DNA of 64,000 nucleotides from assembly GCA_038106145.1 (NCBI GenBank), contig JAYODD010000007.1, positions 81,230-145,229 on the forward strand, given 5' to 3'. The translations under genes and the position numbers were made by a program. Every line of letters starts with the position of its first letter. Position 1 is the stretch's first letter. This DNA comes from JBFJKD01 sp038106145 (lineage in GTDB: Bacteria > Pseudomonadota > Gammaproteobacteria > Pseudomonadales > Porticoccaceae). The notes beneath the pieces are model-generated. The model did no database searches. It saw only the letters and a list, made by a program, of their open reading frames with translations, and was not told where the DNA came from. Shown in pieces: positions 36,515 to 46,074 of the stretch.

Positions 36515-36784
36515 TTATTGCGTGGCGAGCGCCTTGATCTTGCTGTTGAGACGGCTCTTGTGCCGAGCGGCCTTGTTTTTGTGCAGAATACCCTTGTCCG
36601 CGATGCGATCGAGGATCGGCACGGCCACGCCATAGGCGGCCTTGGCCTCTTCCAGATTGCCGGAAGCGATAGCTGCGTTTACTTTTTTCAGATACGTGCG
36701 GGCCATGGACCGCAGGCTGGCGTTGTGTTGACGCCGCTTTTCACTCTGGCGCGCGCGTTTTCTTGCTTGGGCTGTGTTTGCCAA
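36515..36784 (-). CDS. rpsT: 30S ribosomal protein S20
   Basis: An 89-residue basic helical protein (ANTAQARKRARQSEKRRQ at the start) of the small subunit. It begins with TTG at 36784; E. coli rpsT also uses UUG, where the weak start is part of translational autocontrol, so the rare codon appears conserved. An AAGGT-type site lies upstream. Transcribed away from queG. Confidence 0.96.
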   Translation of the reverse strand: MANTAQARKRARQSEKRRQHNASLRSMARTYLKKVNAAIASGNLEEAKAAYGVAVPILDRIADKGILHKNKAARHKSRLNSKIKALATQ

Positions 36785-36847
36785 CTGACCTTGCTCCTGT
36801 CAATCCCAACGATTTTGAGGACGCGGACTATACCGAGTTTGTTGCTC

Positions 36848-37948
36848 TTAGGCAACTGTTGGGGCGCTGCTGTGGCCGTGCTGGGCGAGCGCCCACTGCA
36901 CGTGTTCGCGGACCATCGCGGAGGGGTGCTGGGCGCGCGCGGTCAGCGCTGCAATAACCCGCTGGGAATAAGGTGCATTGCCCAGGCCCACGGCCAGATT
37001 GCGCAGCCAGCGCAGATAGCCGATGCGCCGAATGGGCGAACCCGCGGTATTGTCCAGAAATTCCTGCTCCGTCCACAGAAACAGGTCGGTTAACTGGCTG
37101 TCGTCCAGCTGGTGGCGGGGGCGAAAATCGGGCTCGCTGGTGGGTCGGGCGTAGCGATTCCAGGGGCAGATGGTCTGACAATCGTCGCACCCGAAAACCC
37201 GGTTGCCGATCGCGGCGCGAAACTCTAGGGGGATACTGTCCTTGTTCTCGATGGTCAGATAGGAAATGCATCTTCTGGCGTCCAGTACGTACGGTTCCGG
37301 AAACGCATTGGTCGGACACACCTTGAGGCACGCGCGGCACTTGCCACAGCTATTTTTCTCGGTGGGGTTATCCACTGGCAGGGGCAGACTGGTAAAAAGT
37401 TCGCCGAGGAAAAACCAGGATCCCGCTCGCGCGTTTAACAACAGGGTGTTTTTGCCAATCCAGCCCAGGCCCGCTTTTTCGGCGAGGGGTTTTTCCATGA
37501 CCGGCGCACTGTCCACAAACGGGCGCTGGATTACCGTGCCGGGGTACAGATCGTCGATTTTTTTGGCGAGCGCCGCCAGGCGCTTACGCACCAGTTTGTG
37601 GTAGTCCCGACCCGTCGCGTAACGGGAAATATAGGCTTTATCCGGCTCGCGCAGGCGCGCAACCAGTTTCGAATTCGGCGCCAGGTAATCCATGCGTACG
37701 CTGATAACGCGCACGGTGCCGGACAGTAACAGGTCGGGACGCCAGCGTTTGGCGCCGTGGGCAGCCATCCAGTCCATACTGCCGTGCAGGCCCCGCGCCA
37801 GCCAGGTGCGCAGGCGCTCACCGGCAATGCCCAGGTCGAGATCCGCAATGCCCGCCTGCTGAAAACCCTGCTCCCGCGCCAGGCGCTTGATATCGTCGGC
37901 AAGTTTGGCGTAGTCCGTTGGCGTGTGCGATTGGCTGCGAGCAGGCAT
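36848..37948 (-). CDS. queG: Epoxyqueuosine reductase QueG
   Basis: Cobalamin- and iron-sulfur-dependent enzyme that reduces epoxyqueuosine to queuosine in tRNA. The 366-residue protein has two 4Fe-4S motifs (CGKCRACLKVCPTNAF and CDDCQTICPWN) and the VDSAPVMEKPLAEKAG segment; the C-terminus holds HEAT-like repeats. ATG 37948 (MPARSQSHT) is used. Divergent from nnr, the usual arrangement. Confidence 0.95.
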   Translation of the reverse strand: MPARSQSHTPTDYAKLADDIKRLAREQGFQQAGIADLDLGIAGERLRTWLARGLHGSMDWMAAHGAKRWRPDLLLSGTVRVISVRMDYLAPNSKLVARLREPDKAYISRYATGRDYHKLVRKRLAALAKKIDDLYPGTVIQRPFVDSAPVMEKPLAEKAGLGWIGKNTLLLNARAGSWFFLGELFTSLPLPVDNPTEKNSCGKCRACLKVCPTNAFPEPYVLDARRCISYLTIENKDSIPLEFRAAIGNRVFGCDDCQTICPWNRYARPTSEPDFRPRHQLDDSQLTDLFLWTEQEFLDNTAGSPIRRIGYLRWLRNLAVGLGNAPYSQRVIAALTARAQHPSAMVREHVQWALAQHGHSSAPTVA

Positions 37949-38008
37949 GGTAGTGGTCTTCGGTTGCCGTATAATTCTGCCAGAAATCAGGCGCACGGTG
38001 GAAAATTA

Positions 38009-39520
38009 ATGGCGATATTCCCTGACGGGCTTTATACCGCGGCACAGGTACGTGCGCTAGATCGTTGCGCCATAGAGGTGCACAACATTCCCGGCATAAC
38101 ACTGATGAAACGGGCGGGTCTATTTGCGCTGGACGCGTTGTTGGCGCGTTGGCCACAAACTACATTGATTACGGTTTTTTGTGGCAGCGGCAACAACGGG
38201 GGCGACGGATACATTGTTGCCGGTGCGGCGGCACAGCGCGGATTACCGGTGCGCGTTGTGTGTCTTGGTAAAGTGGATAAATTGACTGCGGATGGTCAGC
38301 GCGCGCGGGCATTCGCTCAGGCTCAGGGCGTGGCAATCACGCCCTTTGTCGACGGTGTGGCATTGACCGAAGGTGTCTTGGTGGATGCCCTGCTCGGTAT
38401 CGGTGTCGCGGGGGAGGTGCGCGGCCCCACCGGCGCGGCGATTAACGCAATGAACGCGAGCGGCTTGCCCACGCTGGCGCTCGATATTCCCTCTGGCCTG
38501 TGTAGCGATACGGGTCGCGAACTGGGGGTGGCGGTGCGCGCGCAGGTAACCACATGTTTTGTCGGCTTAAAGCGCGGTCTGTATACAGGCCGCGGTCCAG
38601 CAGTGTGCGGCGACGTTGAATTTTCCGATCTGGGAGTGCCCGAGGCTGTTTATAACGCCGCGCCCGCAAGTGCGGTGCGCCTCGAGCCATCGCACGTGCT
38701 TAGCGCGTTGCCGCAGCGGCAGCGGGATGCTCACAAAGGTGATTTCGGCCATGTGCTGGTTATCGGCGGGGATGATGGTTACGGCGGCGCCGTCGCCATG
38801 GCGGCCGAGGCGGCGCTGCGGGTTGGGGCCGGTCTGGTCAGTGTTGCCACCCGTCCGCAACACGTGCCGGCGCTGTTGGCGCGACGCCCTGAATTGATGG
38901 TGCACGGCGTTGCCTCTGGCCAGGAGCTGGAACCCCTGCTGCCGGGTCCCACCCATCTGGTTATAGGCCCCGGCCTGGGACGCTCCCCCTGGTCCGAACA
39001 GATGTTGCAACAGGCGCTCAACAGTGGCTTGCCCATGGTGGTGGATGCGGACGCGCTTAATATTCTTGCCGCCGGCCGTATTGGGCGCAGCGGTGTGGAT
39101 GCGCGTGCCTGGGTTCTCACACCCCATCCTGGCGAAGCGGCGCGGCTACTCGGGGTTGCCACGGCGCAGGTGCAACAGGATCGGTTTAGCGCAGCGCAAA
39201 ACCTGTGGCAACGGTATCCCGGCACGGTTTTGCTGAAGGGAGCGGGAACGTTGTTATGCCATGGCGAACAAGCAGGCGGGCAGCCAGTGTTTGAACTTTG
39301 TACACAGGGCAATCCGGGTATGGCCAGCGGTGGTATGGGTGATGTGTTGAGCGGTGTGATTGGTGGCCTTATGGCGCAAGGGTTGACGCCAGCGGATGCA
39401 GCCAGGCTCGGTGTCTGTGTCCACGGCGGTGCGGCTGATCGCGCGGCGGCAGTGGGCGGCGAGCGCGGACTGTTGGCGACGGACCTGATGGCCCATTTAC
39501 GTCGGTTGGTGAACGGGTGA
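38009..39520 (+). CDS. nnr: Bifunctional NAD(P)H-hydrate epimerase/dehydratase
   Basis: Repairs hydrated NAD(P)H: the N-terminal YjeF-type domain (about 1-210, with VFCGSGNNGGDGYIVA) epimerises, and the C-terminal ribokinase-like domain (about 225-500, with HKGDFGHVLVIGG, GPGLGRS and MASGGMGDVLSG) dehydrates with ATP or ADP. The ATG at 38009 follows GGTGGAAAA; longer upstream frame lies over queG and is rejected. 503 residues is normal. Confidence 0.95.
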   Translation: MAIFPDGLYTAAQVRALDRCAIEVHNIPGITLMKRAGLFALDALLARWPQTTLITVFCGSGNNGGDGYIVAGAAAQRGLPVRVVCLGKVDKLTADGQRARAFAQAQGVAITPFVDGVALTEGVLVDALLGIGVAGEVRGPTGAAINAMNASGLPTLALDIPSGLCSDTGRELGVAVRAQVTTCFVGLKRGLYTGRGPAVCGDVEFSDLGVPEAVYNAAPASAVRLEPSHVLSALPQRQRDAHKGDFGHVLVIGGDDGYGGAVAMAAEAALRVGAGLVSVATRPQHVPALLARRPELMVHGVASGQELEPLLPGPTHLVIGPGLGRSPWSEQMLQQALNSGLPMVVDADALNILAAGRIGRSGVDARAWVLTPHPGEAARLLGVATAQVQQDRFSAAQNLWQRYPGTVLLKGAGTLLCHGEQAGGQPVFELCTQGNPGMASGGMGDVLSGVIGGLMAQGLTPADAARLGVCVHGGAADRAAAVGGERGLLATDLMAHLRRLVNG

Positions 39521-39539
39521 GTATGCGACGCGAGTTGAA

Positions 39540-40031
39540 ATGCAATCGTTGACGGTTATGCTGGCTGACGAACAGGCTACCGTGGCGTGTGGTGCGCGCC
39601 TCGGTGCGGTCGTTAACCATGCCGTGATTTTTCTGGAAGGTACGTTGGGCGCGGGCAAAACCACGTTCTGTCGTGGTGTACTGCGTGCCATGGGTCATGT
39701 CGGACCGGTTAAAAGCCCAACCTATACACTGGTGGAGCCCTATAGTCTGGCGCGCGGAAATTTGTATCATTTCGACCTGTACCGGCTCGGTGATCCCGAA
39801 GAACTGGAGTTTATCGGTATGCGCGATTACTTTGATGAACCGGCTATCTGCCTGATAGAATGGCCGGAACGGGGTGCGGGCATGTTGCCGCCAGCGGATA
39901 TACGGGTTTTGCTCGAAGTTGTCGCTACCGGGCGTAGCGCCACCCTGGTGCCGGTGTCCACGGCAGGCGGTGCGGTGATAGATACACTTGCTGCGCAGAC
40001 AACCGCAGGCAGACTGGGCGACATTAAATAA
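39540..40031 (+). CDS. tsaE: tRNA t6A synthesis ATPase TsaE
   Basis: P-loop ATPase of the bacterial t6A machinery, supporting TsaD-TsaB turnover. The 163-residue protein has GTLGAGKTTF, the KSPTYTLVEPY switch and LYHFDLYRLGDPEELEFIG motif, and LIEWPERG. Located between nnr and amiB as in E. coli. Confidence 0.94.
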   Translation: MQSLTVMLADEQATVACGARLGAVVNHAVIFLEGTLGAGKTTFCRGVLRAMGHVGPVKSPTYTLVEPYSLARGNLYHFDLYRLGDPEELEFIGMRDYFDEPAICLIEWPERGAGMLPPADIRVLLEVVATGRSATLVPVSTAGGAVIDTLAAQTTAGRLGDIK

Positions 40032-40083
40032 CAGTGCGCGCTTAAAGAGCGCTGATATTGGTTAACACAATTGAGGGCGAATA

Positions 40084-41427
40084 TTGCCGAGGGGTACAAC
40101 GGGAAGCAGAGCTGTGGCGACCGCATTATGCTTTGGCCTGATGCTCACGGCCCCCTTCTCGGTTGTCGCGGCCACGATTGAGGGTGTGCGCCTGTGGCGC
40201 GCCCCCGACCACACCCGTCTGGTTTTTGATCTGAGCGAAGGTGTTGAACACAAGCTATTTTCCCTGCAAAACCCCGAGCGACTGGTGATCGATATCGCCA
40301 ATGCTTCGTTGCCCCGCGGTTTACCCGCACTCGATCTGGCGCCCACCCCGTTAAGCGCCATCCGCAGCGCCGCCCGCGAACCGTCCGGGTTGCGCATTGT
40401 GCTCGATTTGCACACCAACGTCACGCCGCGGAGTTTTCTGTTAAAGCGCAATGAACAGTATGGCGACCGGCTGGTGGTGGATCTGTTTGACCAGCAGCAG
40501 GCCACCGAAAAAACGGTGCGCGATGTGGTGCCGGACAACGATAATCAACGCGCGATCGTGATTGCCATCGACGCCGGTCACGGCGGTGAAGATCCCGGCG
40601 CTATCGGCCCCAATCGCGTGTACGAGAAAAAAGTGGTGCTCGATATCAGCCGTGCGCTGAAGCGACGCCTGGACCGGGAGCCGGGATATTCAGCGGTGCT
40701 GGTACGCACTGGAGATTACTACATTCCGTTAAACCGACGCGCAGCTATCGCGCGGGAAAAAAGAGCCGATATGATGATTTCGGTGCACGCCGACGCGTTC
40801 AAAAACCCGGCCGCGCGGGGCGCTTCGGTGTACGCGCTGTCGCGGCGTGGCGCAACCAGTGAAACCGCGCGCTATCTGGCCGAACGGGAAAATCGCGCGG
40901 ATCTGATCGGTGGGGTTGGCAGTGTTAGCCTCAACGACAAGGATAAGATGTTGGCCAGCGTGCTGCTCGACCTGTCCATGACGGCGACACTGGATAGCAG
41001 TCTCGAGGTGGGCGCGGAAGTGCTGAAGGCGATGGGCGCGTTTGCGCATCTGCACAAGCGGCACGTGGAACAGGCGGGATTCGTGGTGCTCAAATCCCCC
41101 GATATGCCCTCCATTCTCGTTGAAACTGGATTTATCTCCAACGCCACCGAAGCACAACGTCTTAACCAGGCGGATTATCAACAAAAAATGGCAGATGCCA
41201 TTTTTACCGGGGTGCACCGCTATTTCACCGCGCGTCCACCGCCGGGAACCCGTCTGGCGTGGCAGCGGGGGCGGTCGGCGGATCGCGAGTATATTATCAG
41301 TCATGGCGACACCCTGTCGGATATCGCGCAGCGACATAATGTTTCCGTGAAACGCCTGCTGGAGCACAATCGGCTTAATTCCACCACCATACGCACTGGT
41401 CAACGCATCAGTATTCCAACCTCGTAA
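40084..41427 (+). CDS. amiB: N-acetylmuramoyl-L-alanine amidase AmiB
   Basis: Zinc amidase that cleaves septal peptidoglycan for daughter-cell separation. The 447-residue protein has a signal peptide (VATALCFGLMLTAPFSVVAA), an AMIN domain (about 30-130), an amidase_3 catalytic domain (IDAGHGGEDPGA and SVHADAF zinc ligands, VETGFISN with catalytic Glu), and a C-terminal LysM domain (ISHGDTLSDIAQRHNVS). The TTG at 40084 follows GAGGG and is the only start giving a full signal peptide. Confidence 0.94.
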   Translation: MPRGTTGSRAVATALCFGLMLTAPFSVVAATIEGVRLWRAPDHTRLVFDLSEGVEHKLFSLQNPERLVIDIANASLPRGLPALDLAPTPLSAIRSAAREPSGLRIVLDLHTNVTPRSFLLKRNEQYGDRLVVDLFDQQQATEKTVRDVVPDNDNQRAIVIAIDAGHGGEDPGAIGPNRVYEKKVVLDISRALKRRLDREPGYSAVLVRTGDYYIPLNRRAAIAREKRADMMISVHADAFKNPAARGASVYALSRRGATSETARYLAERENRADLIGGVGSVSLNDKDKMLASVLLDLSMTATLDSSLEVGAEVLKAMGAFAHLHKRHVEQAGFVVLKSPDMPSILVETGFISNATEAQRLNQADYQQKMADAIFTGVHRYFTARPPPGTRLAWQRGRSADREYIISHGDTLSDIAQRHNVSVKRLLEHNRLNSTTIRTGQRISIPTS

Positions 41428-41437
41428 TGTGAGCACT

Positions 41438-43300
41438 ATGCAGTCAATTCGTTTACTCAGTCCCCGACTGGCAAACCAGATTGCAGCCGGTGAGGTGGTG
41501 GAGCGACCCGCGTCAGTGGTCAAGGAACTGATCGAAAACAGTCTCGACGCCGGTGCCGACCGCATCGATATCGATGTTGAGCTCGGCGGCGCCAAATTAA
41601 TTCGCGTGCGCGACACCGGCGTCGGCATTGCCAGGGAGGATTTGCCCCTGGCCCTGAGCCGCCATGCCACCAGCAAGATTATCGAGCTGGAAGATCTGGA
41701 GGGCGTGGCAACCCTTGGATTTCGCGGCGAAGCGTTGGCCAGCATTGGCTCCGTTTCCCGGTTGACCCTCAGCGCCAACGCGGAAGCCGGCAACGCCGGT
41801 TGGTGTGCGGTGACCGAGGGGCGCGATATGGCGGTCGCGGTGAAGCCCACTCCCCATGCGCGTGGTGCCACGGTAGAAGTCCGGGATTTATTTTTTAACA
41901 CGCCGGCGCGGCGCAAGTTTCTACGCAGCGAAAAAACCGAATACGCGCGTATCGAAGAGGTGGTTAAAAAGCTGGCGCTGAGTCGTTTCGATGTGGACTT
42001 TAGCCTGCGCCACAATAATAAAATGGTGCATCAATTCCGCGCCGCGCCGGATCGTGACCAGTGGGAGCGGCGCGTGGCTGCCGTGTGCGGGGCGGCATTT
42101 ATGGACGCCTCCCGATTTATCGATGTTGAGCGCAACGGCCTGCGTTTGTGGGGATGGCTGGCGGCGCCGACTTTCTCCCGCAGTCAGGCCGATTTACAGT
42201 ACTTTTTTGTCAATGGGCGCTGCGTGCGGGACAAGGTGGTGACTCACGCGGTGCGCCAGGCCTATCGCGACGTGATGTATCAGAATCGCCACGCGGCCTT
42301 CGTCCTGTTTATTGAGCTCGATGCCAGAGCAGTGGATGTCAATGTCCATCCCACCAAGCACGAGGTGCGTTTTCGGGATAGTCGCGGGGTACACGATTTC
42401 CTGTTTCATCACTTACACCGGGCAGTAGCCGCAATGGGGCCCGGTGCGCCAGCTATGGAGAGATCGGTACCTCAGCTGGCAGGCAACGAGGGCCCGGGTG
42501 CGGTAGCCACGCAAGCGCCGGGGCGGGATTCTCGTGGTCAGACATCCGGTTACCACCAGCACGCTATCGATCTGCGGCAAAATAGCGGCGGCGTGCTCGG
42601 GGAGATGCGCGAACTCTACGGCGCGGGCAATCTCCAGCCTCAGGAGGGTCGCCAGTTTGGCGTTCTTGGGCCATTTACAGGGGTTGCCGGGCAGACCCCG
42701 CCCGCAGAGCAGCCGACTCCGGCACTGGGCTATGCCGTGGCGCAAATACTCGGGGTATATATTCTCGCGCAGAACGAACGCGGGCTGGTTGTTGTGGATA
42801 TGCACGCCGCCCACGAACGTATTACCTACGAGCAGATGAAAACCGCGTACGAAAAACAGACGGTTGCCACCCAGCCACTACTGGTGCCGGAAAGTCTCAG
42901 CGTCAGCCAGCGCGAGGCGGATTGTGCCGAAAGTAGCGCGGAGCTGTTTCGCGATTTGGGCTTCGACGTGCAGCGCGCGGGGCCGGAAACCCTGTTGGTG
43001 AGGAGTATTCCCGCGTTGCTGCGCGGCGTGGATGTCGCGTTACTGGTGAGGGATGTACTGGCGGATATCTTAACCCACGGGGACAGTGATCGTCTCAGTG
43101 CCCGCAGCGATGAAATTTTATCGACCATGGCCTGCCGCGGTTCCGTGCGCGCCAATCGGCAGTTGACCATAGCGGAGATGAATGCGCTGCTGCGGCAGAT
43201 GGAAGTCACCGAACGCAGCGGGCAGTGTAATCACGGTCGCCCGACCTGGGCGCAGCTGACCCTGGAGCAACTGGACAAGCTGTTCTTGCGGGGGCGCTGA
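41438..43300 (+). CDS. mutL: DNA mismatch repair protein MutL
   Basis: Links MutS mismatch recognition to strand incision. The 620-residue protein has the GHKL ATPase motifs (ENSLDAGA, DTGVGI, GFRGEALASIG) and a C-terminal dimerisation domain. It carries DMHAAHERITYE, matching the metal-binding DxHAxxExxxxE endonuclease motif, so this MutL may nick DNA itself, as in bacteria without MutH. ATG 41438 is used; GTG 41429, two bases after the amiB stop, is an equal alternative. Confidence 0.96.
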   Translation: MQSIRLLSPRLANQIAAGEVVERPASVVKELIENSLDAGADRIDIDVELGGAKLIRVRDTGVGIAREDLPLALSRHATSKIIELEDLEGVATLGFRGEALASIGSVSRLTLSANAEAGNAGWCAVTEGRDMAVAVKPTPHARGATVEVRDLFFNTPARRKFLRSEKTEYARIEEVVKKLALSRFDVDFSLRHNNKMVHQFRAAPDRDQWERRVAAVCGAAFMDASRFIDVERNGLRLWGWLAAPTFSRSQADLQYFFVNGRCVRDKVVTHAVRQAYRDVMYQNRHAAFVLFIELDARAVDVNVHPTKHEVRFRDSRGVHDFLFHHLHRAVAAMGPGAPAMERSVPQLAGNEGPGAVATQAPGRDSRGQTSGYHQHAIDLRQNSGGVLGEMRELYGAGNLQPQEGRQFGVLGPFTGVAGQTPPAEQPTPALGYAVAQILGVYILAQNERGLVVVDMHAAHERITYEQMKTAYEKQTVATQPLLVPESLSVSQREADCAESSAELFRDLGFDVQRAGPETLLVRSIPALLRGVDVALLVRDVLADILTHGDSDRLSARSDEILSTMACRGSVRANRQLTIAEMNALLRQMEVTERSGQCNHGRPTWAQLTLEQLDKLFLRGR

Positions 43301-44299
43301 GTGAGCGCCACAGGCGCCGGGGCGCGCCCTCTGGTTTTGTTTCTAATGGGTCCAACGGCGTCGGGTAAAACCGATCTGGCGCTGGCTTTGCGCGACCATT
43401 CACCGGTGGAATTAATCAGCGTCGATTCAGCGCAAATTTATCGTGGCATGGACATCGGCACCGCCAAACCCGACGCGGAGACGTTAGCGCGGCATCCCCA
43501 TCGTTTAATCGACATTCGCGACCCGGCGGACCCTTATTCCGTGGCCGATTTTGTGGTGGACGCGCACCGCGAGATCGCGGATATCCGCGCCCACGGAAAA
43601 ACCCCGCTATTGGTGGGAGGCTCCATGCTTTATTTCCGCGCGCTGCTTGATGGTCTGGCTGAATTACCCGCGCCGAACCCGCAAATACGTGCGCAGATTG
43701 CCCGCGAGGCTGAGGAACGGGGTTGGCCTGCCCTGCATGCCCGATTGGCCCAGGTCGATCCCGAAAGTGCTGCCAGCTTTCATCCCAATCATTCCCGGCG
43801 CATTCAACGGGCGTTGGAGGTTTATCTCACCACGGGCCGGTCCCTGACAGCCTTGCATCAGGAACAACTGCGCTGCGGTAAGGGCACAGCCGCTCTTACC
43901 GACACCCATAGAGTGCTGGCCTGCGCGCTGTCGGGAGGCTCACGGGCCAATTTGCATCTGCGCATTGCCCGGCGCTTCGCATTTATGCTGGAGCACGGCC
44001 TGGTGGAGGAAGTGGCGACACTGCGCGACCGGGGTGATCTGTCACCCGCCTCCAGCGCCATGCGCGCCGCCGGTTATGGGCAGCTGTGGTCATATCTCGA
44101 GGGTGATTGCGACTATCAAACGGCAGTTGAGAGGGGAGTGATCGCCACCCGGCAACTGGCCAAGCGGCAGCTCACCTGGTTGCGTAATTGGCCCAATTTG
44201 CACTGGCTGGATGTCGAAACCCCAGGGGAGGGCTTGCCGTCGCCGTCACAAATTTTGGTTAATTACTTGAAAATTTTGGAAAAAGAGGCCATATACTAA
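43301..44299 (+). CDS. miaA: tRNA dimethylallyltransferase MiaA
   Basis: Prenylates A37 of tRNAs reading UNN codons. The 332-residue protein has the P-loop GPTASGKTDLAL, the substrate segment SVDSAQIYRGMDIGTAKP, and ALLDGLAELP. The GTG at 43301 directly follows the mutL TGA. The C-terminus ends NYLKILEKEAIY, normal length. Confidence 0.95.
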   Translation: MSATGAGARPLVLFLMGPTASGKTDLALALRDHSPVELISVDSAQIYRGMDIGTAKPDAETLARHPHRLIDIRDPADPYSVADFVVDAHREIADIRAHGKTPLLVGGSMLYFRALLDGLAELPAPNPQIRAQIAREAEERGWPALHARLAQVDPESAASFHPNHSRRIQRALEVYLTTGRSLTALHQEQLRCGKGTAALTDTHRVLACALSGGSRANLHLRIARRFAFMLEHGLVEEVATLRDRGDLSPASSAMRAAGYGQLWSYLEGDCDYQTAVERGVIATRQLAKRQLTWLRNWPNLHWLDVETPGEGLPSPSQILVNYLKILEKEAIY

Positions 44300-44419
44300 A
44301 CTCACGGCCGATAGTATCATAGCCGGCCCAGGCGATGTGTCGTTGAATCTGGCGCTTTAACCTTATGGTTTTATTGAATATTTAATTTTTTTGGTTTCTT
44401 AACACGAAGGAGAATAACG

Positions 44420-44695
44420 ATGTCAAAAGGGCATAATTTACAAGACCCTTTCTTGAACGTACTGCGCAAGGAACGGATCCCTGTCTCTATTTTTCTCGTC
44501 AATGGCATCAAATTGCAGGGCCAGGTCGAGTCGTTTGATCAGTTTGTCGTACTGCTCAAGAATACTGTCAGCCAGATGGTCTACAAGCACGCGATATCCA
44601 CGGTCGTGCCATCCCGTCCCGTCAAGTTGCCCATGGCTGTGCCGCCGTCTGGAGACGGGGACAGTGAGTATGGCGACGAGGATCAGGGAGGCTGA
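44420..44695 (+). CDS. hfq: RNA chaperone Hfq
   Basis: Hexameric Sm-like protein that pairs sRNAs with mRNAs. The 91-residue product has Sm1 (LQDPFLNVLRKERIPVSIFL) and Sm2 (YKHAISTVVPSRPV), followed by a short acidic tail. A strong AAGGAG precedes the ATG. About 120 bp upstream is AT-rich and probably carries a promoter, though none was picked with confidence. Confidence 0.97.
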   Translation: MSKGHNLQDPFLNVLRKERIPVSIFLVNGIKLQGQVESFDQFVVLLKNTVSQMVYKHAISTVVPSRPVKLPMAVPPSGDGDSEYGDEDQGG

Positions 44696-46024
44696 TTGTT
44701 TTTTGAGCGCCCGGATTCCGGTGAACTCGCCATCCTGGTACACCTCGATATCGCCAGTGAGCGGGAACCGGAGGGCTGCCGGGAATTTGAAGAACTGGTG
44801 CTGTCCGCTGGCGGCGATCCGGTGGCTATTGTTGGCGGTCACCGGCCGACACCCCACAGCCGCTACTTCGTCGGCACTGGCAAGTTGCAGGAACTCACCG
44901 ATCTGGTGCGCGAGCACGGCGCCAAACTGGTTATTTTTAACCACCCACTGAGTCCAAGTCAGGAGCGCAATCTGGAGCAGGTGTTGTGCTGCCGGGTGGT
45001 GGATCGCGTCGGGCTTATTCTCGATATTTTTGCGCAACGGGCGCAGACCCACGAGGGTAAATTACAGGTCGAACTCGCTCAGCTCCAGCATTTGAGTACT
45101 CGGCTGGTGCGCGGCTGGACCCATCTGGAACGCCAGAAGGGCGGCATCGGTTTGCGCGGCCCAGGGGAAACCCAGTTGGAGAGTGACCGGCGCATGGTGC
45201 GGGCGCGTATCAAGGCGATTCAGAAACGTCTGGAAAAAGTACGCAGCCAGCGAGCCCAGGGGCGCCGTCGGCGGCGGCGCGCGGAAATTCCTACCGTGTC
45301 GCTGGTAGGCTACACTAACGCTGGCAAGTCCACTCTGTTTAACACGCTCGCCGGCGCCCGTAGCTTCGTTGCCGACCAGTTATTTGCGACCCTGGACCCC
45401 ACCATGCGGCGCCTCGATCTGGCTCAGGTTGGACCGGTAATTGTCGCCGATACAGTGGGCTTTATCAGTCATTTGCCCCATAAACTGGTCGAGGCTTTTC
45501 GCGCCACGCTGGAAGAAGCGACGCAGGCCAGTTTGTTGTTGCACGTTGTCGATGGCGCCAGCGAGACGCGGCATCAAAATATCGAGCGTGTTAACGAGGT
45601 GCTGGCGGAAATCGGCGCCACCGATATCCCGGTGTTGACGGTCTACAATAAAATTGATTTGCTCGATGGCGTGGAGCCGCGCATCGAACGCGACGCGCGC
45701 AATAAACCCACTGGCGTGTGGTTGTCCGGGCACAGCGGTGCCGGGCTGGAGCTGCTGGTGAAGGCCATGGTCGAATTGTTAAGTGGCGCCATTCACCAGG
45801 GCACTTACTATTTGACGCCGCGGCAGGCGCGGTTAAGGGCGCAGTTTTACCGCGCGAATGGCGTCGTCGCAGAACAGAGCACGGAAAATGGTGGTACCAT
45901 ATTGCAGGTGAGGCTGACGCAGGCGGACTTTAGTCGTCTGTTAAAAACCGAGGGTATAGAGGTGCGGGATTTGACGCCGGTACTTAAAGAATCTGTTCCC
46001 AATAAGTTGGCGCGTAGCGCCTGA
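44696..46024 (+). CDS. hflX: Ribosome-associated GTPase HflX
   Basis: GTPase that rescues stalled or heat-damaged 70S ribosomes. The 442-residue protein has the HflX N-terminal domain (VGGHRPTPHSRYFVGTGK), a glycine-rich linker GGIGLRGPGETQLE, G1 GYTNAGKST, G3 DTVGFI and G4 NKIDLLD. The TTG at 44696 follows the hfq stop at once, with GGGAGG inside the hfq end, so translation is coupled. Confidence 0.95.
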   Translation: MFFERPDSGELAILVHLDIASEREPEGCREFEELVLSAGGDPVAIVGGHRPTPHSRYFVGTGKLQELTDLVREHGAKLVIFNHPLSPSQERNLEQVLCCRVVDRVGLILDIFAQRAQTHEGKLQVELAQLQHLSTRLVRGWTHLERQKGGIGLRGPGETQLESDRRMVRARIKAIQKRLEKVRSQRAQGRRRRRRAEIPTVSLVGYTNAGKSTLFNTLAGARSFVADQLFATLDPTMRRLDLAQVGPVIVADTVGFISHLPHKLVEAFRATLEEATQASLLLHVVDGASETRHQNIERVNEVLAEIGATDIPVLTVYNKIDLLDGVEPRIERDARNKPTGVWLSGHSGAGLELLVKAMVELLSGAIHQGTYYLTPRQARLRAQFYRANGVVAEQSTENGGTILQVRLTQADFSRLLKTEGIEVRDLTPVLKESVPNKLARSA

Positions 46025-46074
46025 TAGCGAATTACACAACCGCTTTTTTTGAAGTGGTGAATCTGGAGTAATCA

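Noticed and set aside
40729..42015. Minus-strand frame of 428 codons over amiB and mutL
   Set aside because: Antisense to two well-recognised genes; no conserved motif.
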